Source of the DNA: Bombyx mori
Lineage: Eukaryota > Arthropoda > Insecta > Lepidoptera > Bombycidae
NCBI RefSeq assembly: GCF_030269925.1
Contig: NC_085121.1
Coordinates: 8,635,501 to 8,699,500 of the forward strand
Length of the DNA stretch: 64,000 nucleotides
Direction: 5' to 3'
Position 1 is the first letter of the stretch; every line of letters starts with the position of its first letter. The notes under the pieces are model-generated. The model made no database searches. It was given only the letters and a program-made list of their open reading frames with translations, and had not been told where the DNA came from. This document shows positions 36,461 through 47,131 of this stretch, piece by piece. The position numbers and the translations under genes are program-made.

Positions 36461-37323
36461 TTACACTAATGATTTTGTATACATTGATGAGCTTCATGCT
36501 TAAAGCATTATCTAACAGTCAACCAAAATTATACAAAAAGAAAAGATTTATTATCAAAATCAATTTACAGTTTGGACATCCGCGGTGCTCACACTAAGCA
36601 AGCGTGTATCATGAGCATCTGTAACTCTTAACAGTTATTATTTACGCCTCGGCTCTCAAACCATAGATGAAAAAATTACAATGCCTAAATTCTACGTTAT
36701 ATATTTTTCAAAAAAATTTTTAGTAACAAAAAATCACATTAGTTTAATATGATTATGCGAATTCTTTTGCGAACAGCATTCGCCGAAACCTTTGACCGTG
36801 AGCACAGCATACAGCAACATACCTACATTCTAGCTACGAAGACAACCGACTTCTATAAAATTAAAAGGGAAGGAATATCATCAATGTAGTCGAAGTCAAT
36901 AAATATGCATTTTAAGAAAAAACTAATGGACAGCAAGTACTTCTTAATAAAATTTAAATGGGACCACGTATAATAAAAAGCGCCTGTTCAACTAGAAAAA
37001 GTTCTGAGGAAACAAACTTTTAAAAATACGCTGTTTTTTTAGTCAGTTAAAAAAATATAGCTTAATGAATGATTTAACAAACAGTGTTTAACAAACCTTA
37101 CACTTATAAAACAGCTATAAGGTAAATCTAGCGGAGAAAAATGCAGTATCTTCGCGTTTGCCCCAATAACCTGACTCGCCAAAAACATTGAAGGGACAAC
37201 GCGACGGCGGCAATGTTCTGATATATCTTTTTTACAAACAAATTTATTAGATGGCAACGTATATGCTAAGCCGCATTGTAACTTTATTAAAATGAAGTAT
37301 AATATTGTGAAAGGTTTAAACAT
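23276..37323 (-). CDS. Single-pass membrane protein with LDLa module (possible CULD counterpart), 13 exons
   Basis: Exons, all with GT/AG borders and matching phases: 37323-37097, 36374-36156, 35554-35336, 34773-34651, 33529-33372, 32907-32668, 31606-31516, 30835-30521, 29908-29786, 29713-29551, 25404-25209, 25051-24868, 24182-23276. They total 3165 nt, or 1054 residues. The signal peptide is MFKPFTILYFILIKLQCGLA. A Cys-containing N-terminal region with IILVIEIL and QLLVYDV strands (about 28-125) resembles a diverged CUB domain. A long polar, probably disordered stretch follows, then a six-Cys LDLa module (C647, C654, C662, C669, C675, C683) and a membrane span at about 710-732. The tail of about 320 residues is Ser/Lys-rich, with a FFCC motif near the membrane and a Lys/Arg-rich end. 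Fly CULD, an endocytic protein of photoreceptors, has CUB plus LDLa plus a membrane span; that match is an inference. AATAAA lies 80 nt past the stop. Confidence 0.82.
25560..25849 (-). mobile_element. Non-autonomous Helitron (Lep1-like)
   Basis: Minus orientation: 5' TCTTTATATATAAAAATG at 25849 and a 3' end GCCGGGTCAGCTAG at 25560. It lies in the large intron before the LDLa exon, about 155 bp upstream of that exon's acceptor. Confidence 0.85.
25850..27667. other. Intron of the LDLa gene, no feature
   Basis: AT-rich intron sequence. No open frame, exon or known repeat could be supported. Confidence 0.5.
27668..28989 (+). mobile_element. DD37D (maT-like) Tc1/mariner transposon, near full length
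   Basis: 1322 bp with terminal inverted repeats (CTTAGTCTGGCCATAAATAC and its complement), each flanked by TA. It contains one long transposase frame. It is inserted in the 4.1-kb intron of the LDLa gene, antisense to that gene. Confidence 0.88.
27811..28872 (+). pseudogene. Tc1/mariner DD37D transposase with two in-frame TGA codons
   Basis: One frame of 354 codons from ATG 27811 to the stop at 28870-28872, interrupted only by TGA at codon 3 and at 28435-28437. It has N-terminal helix-turn-helix motifs (VIALHKVGM, SGRPRSVRTKK, APRTVSRILKDDLGL), QRGHYPTSVMVWWGISY, FQQDSVPGHKA with the second catalytic Asp, and SSSPDLNPLDYDLW with the third. Thirty-seven residues separate these two, the spacing of the maT group. 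The first catalytic site reads FAGENFFT where relatives have SDEK, so that Asp appears lost. The copy is dead but little decayed. Confidence 0.87.
31132..31368 (+). mobile_element. Bm1 SINE, 3' part
   Basis: Tail portion, from TTACTGGTAGGACCTTTTGT to CACCCATCTAAGCAATAAAA, with a short internal deletion in the GGGTGGGGCAGCCG block. It lies in an intron of the LDLa gene. Confidence 0.85.
31658..31955 (-). mobile_element. Non-autonomous Helitron (Lep1-like)
   Basis: Minus orientation: the CTAG end at 31658 and the TC 5' end at 31955. It has a run of G in the GTCCGACGGGGGGG segment and lies 51 bp from an exon (31606-31516) of the LDLa gene. Confidence 0.85.
32150..32335 (-). repeat. Bm1 SINE, 5' head only
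   Basis: The reverse complement shows the B-box region GATTCGAACATCGACGC (as AATCCCGCAGACGGGTACC on the minus strand) and the TTGACTTCCACGGTAGAGG body. It stops before the 3' tail. It lies in an intron of the LDLa gene. Confidence 0.75.
32354..32562 (+). mobile_element. Internally deleted Helitron (Lep1-like)
   Basis: 5' TCTATATATATAAAAATG preceded by A and a 3' CTAG followed by T, the A^T insertion pattern of Helitrons. The segment with the GTGTCCCCCG motif is deleted. It is opposite in orientation to the copy 0.4 kb away. Confidence 0.85.
33700..34380. other. Intron of the LDLa gene with unassigned G/C-richer segment
   Basis: About 33830-34260 is richer in G/C than its surroundings and looks like old transposon sequence, but no motif allows a family call. 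Confidence 0.35.
34420..34640 (+). repeat. jockey-like LINE ORF2 fragment
   Basis: Reads SPWYVRNVDLHDDLNLEPIC and ASERYFKKA, matching APWFVRNVDLHDDLGLES and ASERYFDKA in the full LINE ORF2 above. It stops 10 bp before an exon of the LDLa gene (34651-34773). Confidence 0.8.
35145..35255 (+). repeat. LINE 3' tail fragment
   Basis: GGCTTGGCTCTGCCCCTGGC to CATACAAGGGCAATAAAAAA, the terminal part of the LINE family seen at 20008. It lies 80 bp from an exon of the LDLa gene. Confidence 0.8.
35810..35935 (-). repeat. LINE 3' tail fragment
   Basis: Same tail in reverse: TTTTTTATTGCCCTTGTAGG to GCCAAGCCGGTGCCTACCG. It is opposite to the copy at 35145, about 0.6 kb away, and the pair flanks the exon 35554-35336. 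Confidence 0.8.
36397..36463. repeat. (TTTA)n microsatellite
   Basis: About 16 tetranucleotide units of ATTT/TTTA with one interruption (ACTT), located just upstream of an exon of the LDLa gene. Confidence 0.95.
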
Positions 37324-37589
37324 TTTTACTTGAAAACTATGATTGAATTCACAGCCTTCTCGTCAAGGCCGCGTAGATTTCCGAAATATATTAAAAAATA
37401 AATATTTTATTTTAATTAAAAAGAGACTCTCTACGTTAAAAAACAAGAAAAAGGAATTATTCAATCTGTAAAATACAAGACACGCTCGATGATCGTATTA
37501 GCGCTCTTATTATTTAGCTTCTGTGGTTACAGTTCTGGTTCCATTCCAAGGAGGAACTATAATTGCTTGATTTTTTCTAGTAGCGTCTC

Positions 37590-37785
37590 TTGTTTTTTTT
37601 CCCCTACTTTTGCTGATATCCTTGAGAGGCTATTCACCCTAACATGTAGGTGAGCTCACGGGGCGCAAACCGGAGTGTTGCTAACACTGGCCCTAGCAAG
37701 AACAATGCTTCGCAGAATCTACCACCGAATCGGAAACGCGACCCACTGAGAAGATCCGGCGACAAACTCAGTGGGCTGTGTCTAT
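37590..37785 (-). repeat. jockey-like LINE 3' UTR fragment
   Basis: The reverse complement shows CCCACTGAGTTTGTCGCCGG, TTCTCAGTGGGTCGCGTTTC and a GAGCTCACCTACATGTTAGG block. It ends about 265 bp upstream of the LDLa gene start codon, hence in its promoter region or 5' UTR. Confidence 0.75.
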
Positions 37786-40347
37786 AGGTTAATAGCATCT
37801 CTAATCATCACCTATGTCACTAAAAATATATATAGGATATAAAACCAGATACTAAAAGTATTATCAGCACATTGATGTATTTATTACATACAGTATCCAA
37901 ACTTTAAACAAAATGAAATGACACACATATTTATAGATTAAATAATTACAGGGAAATCAGAATGCAGGCATGCGCTCGACGTGACGCCGAATCAACGATA
38001 GGGGTCGCGTGACCCGCACCATGTCATATTAATATCAAGCACTTAGGGTTTGCTACCTTTTTTTCTACAAACATTATAAGCACGCATATATTTTTTACTT
38101 CTTAGTCACGTGCTCCGTAGTTTTACCCTGTATAAATGATTCAGTCCTGCGCTGCTGTGTGAAACAAGAACCAATAAACACACACTGTTGGCATGTACAA
38201 TACTATTACTTTTTATTATCATAGACCCAGGCCTAAACTATATTGACCCTATGGATGCCTCTTTCCGATATCTATTGTAAAAGGCAACTAAGGGATTCAC
38301 CGAAGAATCGAAACCAGTGTTCTCTGACTATTATACCAGCATACTGTAATACCCAACTGCGGCATTTACTGACAGTAGGACGTACCATAAGTCTGTGCCG
38401 TCAGGTACCACCATCCTGCGTATTTCTGCTGTTAAGCAGTCACGCCTTCTGGTTTAAAGGGTAGGACAACCTTCATACTATGCTATTAAGACTTAGCACT
38501 CATTTCTCAATATGGGTTGCGGCATTTATGTTATGACGTCATAACCACTTAGTAAGAGTTCCTGTCTACACAAAGATAATATTACAATCATAATCTTTTG
38601 AATCGTTCAGACCTCTGGATTTGCAAAGATACCTTTGAAACAAACCTTTACTTTTATTTCTCACGAGAAGCAGACGAGCTTGTGGGCAATTTTTTTTATA
38701 GGAATTTTATGACCTGGTAACGAGACCTTTAAGTCATGTCTTATTTTAATTTAAATATTCTTATTTTTATGAAAAATGATAATAAAGAGTGAAATGAAAT
38801 GATGATGATTAATTGGACACATTAATCAACTGGAATGAAATTAAATGAAATGAGATGAGATATGTGGGTTGAAATATAATCTCAGTAAAATGGTGGTCAT
38901 TTACTGAGATTTTTTCAGTGGACTTTTTGGAAGATCCCGAGAAGTTACGTCCAGCGGCTTTGTTTCATTTTCCCACATTTGTGCACTTTCACAGATATTA
39001 AACAGTTAATAAACCACCGCTATTACACATTTAAACCCGAAGAAACACTATATAGACAAAATAAAACAAATCACACAACTTCACTCCTCGCGTTTCCGCC
39101 AAAAAGTCCAACTCGTGGGCCATTTGGTGTCAAGTGATTACCAAAGGCGGTCGATATTACGACATGAATGCTGCCACCTATGTACTTTAAAACTTGAGGC
39201 TAAACTTTTATTGTTACTGTAGACAGGCAATCCTACTCTGTAAGCCGGAAAGCATAACTAAATGCTCATAACAGAAATGGGTAGGAGGACAGAATAAAAA
39301 TAATCTTAAGTACAATTTAAATTTTGTATTCTCCATGATGAGTGTTCTGAATCAACGTGTGCTCTACCAAATCGTCTAAAAATGAAGATGTACTTCTTCA
39401 TTTTTAGACGGTTATCTTCTATAAGCTCGTGTATAAGTGTGTGAAACCAAATCGCTAGAAGTGGCTTCTTGAGGTTTTTCTAAATTTTTCACTGAAGTCT
39501 CAGTAAATCCCTACCAAAATGATACGGTACAAACGGGGATTTCATTCTATTTCAGGTCACCTAATACCTACCATGCTATCTTATCTGCTTCATTTAATTC
39601 TACGGCTTTTATTCTATTTATATTATATTATATGGCTATCATCAACCATCATCAATCCAAAGAATGAATTTATTTTACTTACTTCAGATCCATTTCACTC
39701 ATCTCATCTCGTTTCATTTCCATTGAATTTATTTTCGTTTAGCAAGGTATAATAGCTAAAGGACAGGAATGTAACGATTTTAAAAATGGGATTATTTATG
39801 GATTTATTTTACAAATTTAAAGGGAGACCAAGAGTGAAGCTGTATGAATTTATTAATTTTAATGTACCTCCATGATACTATGAGATGACCGAGCCTAATA
39901 GGTTTTTTCAAAAAGCCATTTGAGATTTAAGTAAATTTCTACCATTTTACGTTCTAATTTCAGATATCTAATTTCATTTCATTTCATCAACTATTACTCA
40001 TTCAATTAATCAACTATTTTCAACAACAAAATGTTCTTTTTCAATTTGCAATAAAATATAACTCGAGCCTTTTAAGTAGTTTACAAGTTTAATATGTAAT
40101 ATCATTCTGTAAGTACACCAAGATTTCGCTGAAAAGACTAGAATAGCATTTGTTTCGGGTGCCTTTGCTTTTTCAGACTAGAAAAAAACTTTTGATTAAC
40201 CGATTGTCAAGTGTCAACGTCATAACTAGGATTTATTTTCTCGAAATTTAAATTTAAAAATAATATCATTGCTTTATAAAAAATAATTTAGGTGTATTTC
40301 CTTTGCTATGTATAAATAGTGAGACTACTATAAGATAATAATTAAAA
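37786..40347. other. Divergent intergenic region between the LDLa gene and Bcs1
   Basis: No gene seen. It contains degenerate Bm1 remnants at about 38390-38560 (plus) and 39110-39300 (minus), a perfect hairpin at 39373-39410 and many ATTTCATTT-type direct repeats (38780-38880, 39700-39990). Both neighbouring genes start outward from here. Confidence 0.5.
39373..39410. repeat. Perfect 16-bp hairpin
   Basis: CGTCTAAAAATGAAGA, six-base loop TGTACT, then the exact reverse complement. It is short, with no flanking element recognised. Confidence 0.85.
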
Positions 40348-43300
40348 ATGACTATCGTAGAATATATGGCTTCTTTAGCCCAAAATCCGTATTTTGGTGC
40401 AGGTTTTGGACTTTTCGGTGTAGGTGCAAGTGCAGCTATTCTACGAAAAGGATTGCAGACTTCAATGGTATTATTTAGAAGGCATTGTATGATAACCCTT
40501 GAAGTTCCATGCAGAGATAAATCCTATCAATGGCTATTACAATGGATTACACAAAAAGGAGCAAGAAAAACTCAACATCTAAGTGTCGAGACTTCTTTTG
40601 AACAAAAAGATTCTGGACAGATAAGAACTAAATACGACTTTATTCCTAGTGTTGGCCAACACTTTTTCCGGTATATTTTTCATCTCAAAAGTATAAAAAA
40701 GATACGAGAAACTTTAAAGTTTACACAATAATGAAATGGAAATTGTTATGTCATATGATAAGAAGCTTGAAAGAAATTATTACGTAGTATTCCGTCACTA
40801 CTTAGGAAAATGAGAGTACGATTTTTATATTATAGATATGGTGGAACATGGATAAGAGTAGACCGTACAAGGGAACAGCAGACTTTGGACCTGCATATGG
40901 GGATACCATGGGAAACGGTAACATTAACTTCATTTGGCAGAAACAAGCAATTATATTATGGAATTCTAGAAGAAGGTATCCTATTCTTACATTATACAGT
41001 GTAAATGGTTTTTTTTACTTCATTGTTACAATAAACTGACTTTAAACTTAATTGAAATTGATCCATTCTGAAATTGATTTAAAAACAAATTAATAAAAGT
41101 AAATAAAGGATTAACTAGCTTGTTAAGTACAAGCTATCCTTATGACTAATTGACTAATAAACAAATAAAAGTTGTGAATTCGAATATTGACTAGGTTTTT
41201 AAATTTATCAAAGCATATAACTTGCTCTGGGTACTAAATGGTGATTACAAATACAGATTATGAACTCATGATTATAAACGTCAAAATCATCATACAATGC
41301 TAATTATTATGAAGTTGTGATCTTAAAATCATCAGGTGGGCTTTATGCCTAAGTAGTCATCGTCTCTTAAGAACATCAGCAATGCCACAATGCAAAGCCT
41401 AGTTGATGCCTACTGAAATATCACAACTATGAAACCAAATGAAAATTGTACAAACTTACAAAATTTTCACATAAAATTATTTGAAAGGCTCCAGAGGAGA
41501 TACAAAAATGTTTTAATCAACTGATTTGTTTATAGTTAATGCATCGATTTGAAATATTTTGTTAGATAAAATATTTTGAAAGAAATTACAAAGCTTAAAT
41601 AAAGCTACATACCTAATACTCTCCTCAAACCCATAAAAGAGTTTTTTACATGATTAATATATATTTATTAAAAATAACATTATCAGTGTAGGAAAAGTTC
41701 TGCACTACTGAAAAGAATTTTCACTCCCTTGTCATCCCTACTTGTCTGAGTAAGCATACTATATTTCATCCAAAATATTAGTTTAATTTCAAACACAAAA
41801 ATTTTAGTCATGCAGACAAGCTCAAAGTCCAGTAAAGATGAGTTCTAAAGCATATTTCAAATGTTTTTATCAGTAAAATACCAATATTATTTTTCCTAAC
41901 AGCTAGAACAATGGCTCTCAAACAACATGAAGGTATGACAGTTATGTACACCGCAATGGGCTCTGAGTGGCGACCCTTTGGACACCCTCGTCGGCGCCGA
42001 CCTATACACAGTGTAGTTCTTCGATCAGGATTAACAGAACGGATAGTTGCTGACTGTTTAGACTTCATTAATAACCCACAATGGTATACAGACCGTGGAA
42101 TACCCTATAGAAGAGGTAAATATCTCAAATATACCGTATCCCTGAGGAAAAAATATTTTAGTTGAATGTTCACAACTTAGGAACCAATATGTAAAACATT
42201 TATGCAGTAGACCTTTTACTAAATAATATTAATTTGGAATAATAACACTTACAGAGTTCATAAAACACTTGTTCTAATCTGAGGTACTTATATCGTACCT
42301 TGTGTTTTTTTAATAAATTAATTTGAAATTGGATGCACCATCTGAGCTCAGAATAACACAAATTCATAAATTGAGTGTTAGACTTTTTATTCATTCATCA
42401 TAGAACTTGTTATTTATATTTTACCTTAAAAAAATAATTTAACAGCAGGATTCCAAGCTGGGCGTCTCATTGATAAATTCTCATTGATAAATTTGAGTCC
42501 ACCAACTTCATATTTTAAAATAGTCAATTTTAATCTCAGTGTTTTTAATCTAAGGTTTTTTTATCCTGAGGCTAGGATACTCTTAACACCATTAAAAATC
42601 TTAAGTGTGTTGTGGACATATGCAAAGCTATTTTTATGTTAAGTTATGGTTTACCAAATATATAAATTTCATGTGTTTATGCTTAGGTTAGAATTTTAAC
42701 ATTATAATCTGTATGTGTTTAAGTAGTTTTGTTACTGTTAAATGTCTGAACAAAGATGAGAATTTGCTTTATCTAATCAATTAATAAAATATTTGTATTC
42801 ATATATTTCAGGCTATTTGCTTTATGGGCCACCGGGCTGCGGAAAATCTTCATTTATCATGGCATTAGCAGGAGAACTAGAATACAATATTTGTGTGCTC
42901 AACTTATCTGAACGAGGCTTAACAGATGATCGATTAAATCATTTGCTGAGGTATGAACCGTATTTATCAATTTAAGAATGTTTTCTGTTAAGAATGATAT
43001 TACAGTAGAAAAAGTTTTGATATCCAATTCATGATGCAGACATGCAATCCATAAAAAAAACTGAGATGGGCCGTGTTTCTTTTAACTTCCAAAATTATAA
43101 GTTTGCCTAATTACTTGTACCGTTCCACTGTGAGCTTGTAGGATGCGAGGTAGAAGTTAACAGTCTAATTTGTTCAACTACGGAGCAGTCACAGTACCAC
43201 TTTGCAGGATGGTGGCAATCATTTTGTGATGTATGTCTATAGCCACTTAATACCAGGTGAGCTTAGAGGTCATCTAGCCACCTAATACACCTAATACAAA

Positions 43301-46300
43301 ATATGAAATTTAAAGAATATTAATTGTATTAAATGTTAAATTTTAATGTACAAAAATTATAATTATGCAAAATACCATTTTTATTTTTTAATACTTAGAT
43401 TGGTGACCTAGCTCACAGCCCGCCTGGTGTTAAATGATTATCAGTGCCCACAGAGCTCAATAACGTAAATGCCGCCACCCACCTTGGGACATGAGTTCTA
43501 AGTCTCAGTTTTGGAGTCGACAACTGTTCCAATCGTTCAAACCGAAACGAATTATAGTTTCATGGCTGTATGATAGTACCTACCCATACGAGCGAGCTCA
43601 AAAGATGCCCTACCACCGGTAAAATAATTTTTATGATATTAGGATTTTTTTTAAATATGTTCGTGCTCTACCCTGGCGTATTAATAGGAAGACTTTTTTT
43701 TCTTATTGCCCTTGTAGGCAGACGAACATATGGCCCATCTGATGATGAGTGGTTACCGTCGCCCATGGATTTCAGCAATGTCAGGTGGCAGCCAAGTCAC
43801 TGTCTACCCAAGATTAAAGGATTATTAATTTTTAGTCTGATGAATTTTCACCGTTGTGCAAATCACAGATTAATTTGTCGTCGTCGTGGCCTAAAGGATA
43901 AGACGTCCGGTGCATTCGTATCTAGCGATGCACCGGTGTTCGAATCCCGCAGGCGGGTACCAATTTTTCTAATGAAATACGTACTTAACAAAATGTTCAC
44001 GATTGACTTCCCCGGTGAAGAAATAACATCGTGTAATAAAAATCAAAACCCGCAAAATTATAATTTGCGTAATTACTGGTGGTAGGACCTCTTGTGAGTC
44101 CGCACGGGTAGGTACCACCGCCCCGCCTATTTCTGCCGTGAAGCAATAATGCGTTTCGGTTTGAAGGGTGGGGCAGCCGTTGTAACTATACTGAGATCTT
44201 AGAACTTATATCTCAAGGTGTGTGGCGCATTTACGCTGTAGATGTCTATGGGCTCCAGTAACCACTTAACACCAGGTGGGCTGTGAGCTCGTCCACACAT
44301 CTAAGCAATAAAAAAATAATAATACTGAGACTTGTCCAAAATGGTGCATCGATTTGTTTGTATACACAGTGTAGCTCCGCAACAGTCTATAATCTTACTT
44401 GAAGACATAGATGCGGCGTTTGTGTCCCGCGAGGACACGCCGACCCAGAAAGCGGCATACGAAGGTCTCAATCGCGTTACGTTTAGCGGACTGCTGAACT
44501 GTTTGGATGGCGTTGCGTCAACCGAAGCACGGATCGTCTTTATGACGACGAACTATTTGGAGAGGTATTTATATGTTTCACATGTTGCTGTACGCTCATT
44601 TTGATCGACAAGTCATTTTGAAGTAAAACACCTAACACATTTTCATGAACGAATTCCACAACAAAATGATCGTGTAATGAAAATTAAATATGCAAAGTTA
44701 ACTAATATAATAATTGGGGCAGGCCGTATTAGGAGTCCATACAGGTAGGTACTACATTCTGCATTTCTACTGCTAAGTAGTCGTACTTTCCGATTTGAAG
44801 GGTGAAATTGCCGTGATACAATACAATTGAGACCTCAACCGTATGTATTTAAGGTCGGTAATGGCATACAGGTTACGACATCTATGTACATCGCCTTCAC
44901 GTCTATGGTAACAAGATGGACCGTTACCGAGTTTACAAAGCTAGTGCAATAAATAAAATAAATATAATAACTACGTCGATATCTGAACGGATATCGAATG
45001 ATAAACAAACTCACTCGTACATCTGGTATTAAGTTGTCACCGAAATCCATAGACACTTGAGACACGAATCGGCCATCCTAGCCTGCGTGACTGGTACGCA
45101 TGGTTCTTCTATGGCAAGAAAGTTGCACTTACTGGTGGTAGGTTAAGGTGGACACAACCGCCCCACCTATTTCTGTCGTGAAGCAGTAATGCATTTCGGT
45201 TTAAAGGGTGGGGCAGCCGTTGTACTACTGTAAAAACTGAGACTCCGAACTCATGTCTCAAAATTGATGGCGACAGATGGACCGTGAGCTTGTCTACTTA
45301 TCTTAGCAAAAAAAAAAACATACGTGTTCCCGACATGCTATACTCGCTACGTCAAAACTGAAATTTTTTATAAGGATTTTACAAAGTTCTATTATAGAGG
45401 TTGCAAAGTACGACTGCGCGCCGCCTGTAATTGTGTGAGTGACTAATCTGTATACGCGTCAATGTAGTCTATATGTAGCTAATTCTGACCGCTCCATTGG
45501 GTAAATTGCTTATTCTTATTTATGTGTAAAGAAGCAAAATTTAATTTTTATTATTTTTTATTTTTAATAATTATTATTATATTATAATACTTTGTATTAA
45601 TTGTATGTATATTTACGGAGATATGTATGTGTATATGTATATGTATGTGTACATATATGTATATGTATTTCACTGGAATGGTACACTGCGCGTAGTTCGT
45701 TTCCAAATAATTCTTGTCCACCTGATGGTTGTCTGGAAGAGATCGCTCTTAGCGATAAGACCGCCAATTGTACTTTTTTTGTTTTTAGTGTATCGCACTG
45801 TTTATTTGTTTTTTTGGTGTACAATAAAGAATACTCTCTCTCTACACACACTAACGAAAATGTGTATTTACGATTACAACTACAAATAAAGGCCACGCGT
45901 ACTTTGCAACAACTATACGAGAGTGCCTTGTATGTCTTGGTAAAAAACCGTAGGTACTAATTATAAAAATGCAAGATCGTATTATGTTTATTCAAGTTAT
46001 TCCTCGTTTGTTCCCACATAACTAAATTATCGTTTTAGGCTTGATCCGGCCCTGATCAGGCCAGGGCGTGTAGATATGAAAGAATACGTTGGATACTGCA
46101 ACCAAGAACAGGTCGAACTAATGTTCTTAAGATTTTACAAAGGAGAAAAAGCGGCTGACCATGCTAAAACGTTTGCCGAAAAGTAAGTTTTAAATTAAGA
46201 TAACCAACCAACATCGATAAAGAAATTTAAGAGTCACAGATTGTGATGTTTAAGATAGTTTTCAATGGGCGTAAATGAACACATAAGTTTTATAATTATT

Positions 46301-46498
46301 ATTTAAATGAGAATGTAGTACAAAATTAACTCACATTCAATTACATAAACACTCAGCAAACCTGTTTTTGTTTACAGAGTAATGGAAGTAAAAAAAGAAG
46401 TCAGTCCAGCACAAATTCAAGGATACTTTATGTTTCATAAACATTCACCCCCAGAGGACGTATTGATGGATGTTAAATCAATATGGACGCTAGGATAA
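40348..46498 (+). CDS. Bcs1: BCS1 mitochondrial AAA chaperone (complex III assembly), 7 exons
   Basis: Exons 40348-40670, 40836-40975, 41903-42115, 42812-42950, 44370-44564, 46039-46182 and 46378-46498 join in frame to 424 residues, close to the roughly 419 of animal BCS1. There is an N-terminal membrane span (about 15-32) and then the BCS1-specific region with [20 protein letters not shown] and [12 protein letters not shown]. The AAA domain has Walker [10 protein letters not shown] (231-239), Walker [12 protein letters not shown] (279-289), a [19 protein letters not shown] segment with sensor and Arg-finger residues, and a C-terminal helical tail. In the family, BCS1 sits in the inner mitochondrial membrane and moves the folded Rieske iron-sulfur protein across it so that it joins the cytochrome bc1 complex. 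AATAAA follows at 46513. Introns 4 and 5 are packed with SINE and LINE remnants. Confidence 0.95.
43390..43620 (-). repeat. Diverged Bm1 SINE
   Basis: Reverse tail features AGCTCACAGCCCGCCTGGTG and CACCTTGGGACATGAGTTC. It is an old copy in Bcs1 intron 4. Confidence 0.7.
43695..43805 (-). repeat. LINE 3' tail fragment
   Basis: CTTATTGCCCTTGTAGGCAG, then GAGTGGTTACCGTCGCCCAT; same family as 20008-20716. It lies in Bcs1 intron 4. Confidence 0.8.
43877..44315 (+). mobile_element. Bm1 SINE, full length
   Basis: A complete copy with the tRNA-like head (GTCGTGGCCTAAAGGATAAG, GTGTTCGAATCCCGC), body and tail CACACATCTAAGCAATAAAA. It ends about 55 bp before Bcs1 exon 5. Confidence 0.92.
44715..44960 (+). 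repeat. Strongly diverged Bm1 SINE
   Basis: Landmarks TAGGTACTACATTCTGCATT and GATTTGAAGGGTGAAATTGC fit the Bm1 tail with many changes. It lies in Bcs1 intron 5. Confidence 0.55.
45125..45320 (+). mobile_element. Bm1 SINE, 3' part, deleted
   Basis: TTACTGGTGGTAGG, CCTATTTCTGTCGTGAAGCA and GGTGGGGCAGCCGTTGTAC, ending in a poly(A) at about 45308. The part after the CTCAAAATTGATGG block is deleted. Confidence 0.8.
45598..45670. repeat. TATG/TGTATA-rich simple repeat
   Basis: Imperfect ATGTATATGTATATG repeats. The open frames over them are artefacts. Confidence 0.8.
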
Positions 46499-46512
46499 AA
46501 AATTGTATTTAA

Positions 46513-46518
46513 AATAAA
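46513..46518 (+). terminator. Poly(A) signal of Bcs1
   Basis: AATAAA 14 nt after the stop codon, overlapping a second AATAAA; the GT-rich TGTTTTATGT about 30 nt further on suits a downstream element. Confidence 0.65.
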
Positions 46519-47131
46519 ATAAAGTTTATTGAACATTCAAGTTAAAAAGTGTTTTATGTAAAGGCTCTTTGTGGTTGAAAGTTGATAGATATAACATAAG
46601 GGTGAAGTGTGAAATGTGCTCGTTACGTAAACCAACGTTAGAAACGGAATTTTCAATATGTCGTATTTTTAAACCAGAGATATATTAGCACAATAAAAAG
46701 TCGTTCTACTTTTAAATTTCCCACTCAAATGTCGGTAGTAGACCATTGCATGATGGGATTTTCGTACATCAGTACAGGAACAAAAGAACCATACCCAAAG
46801 TCGTAATTATTCATGTCGCGGTAATTATGCATGACGTACTTACCTACTATGGAATAATCGAGTGTTTCTTAACAAAACTCCGTGTCTAGGTTAATTCAAA
46901 ATGAGCTGTAATTGGTCCCGCGATGATTTCATTATATTATAACAAATTAACTTAACAACACTTAAAAAAACGAACAAAATTGATGATGTATTTTTTTTCC
47001 TTTAAATACATAAGTAGAATATGGTATAGTTTAAAGTAAAATGATAATAGTAAATATTTCCACAAAGCAGTACTGTACTGTACTGTACTTCATACTGTAC
47101 TTTCGGTACTGTATGAAGGGTTCCTCAAACT

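Noticed and set aside
36397..36463. CRISPR-like array
   Set aside because: It is a tetranucleotide microsatellite with no spacers, in a eukaryotic intron.
45601..45960. Open frames of 94-119 codons on both strands
   Set aside because: They run through a TATG/TGTATA simple repeat and lie in a Bcs1 intron.
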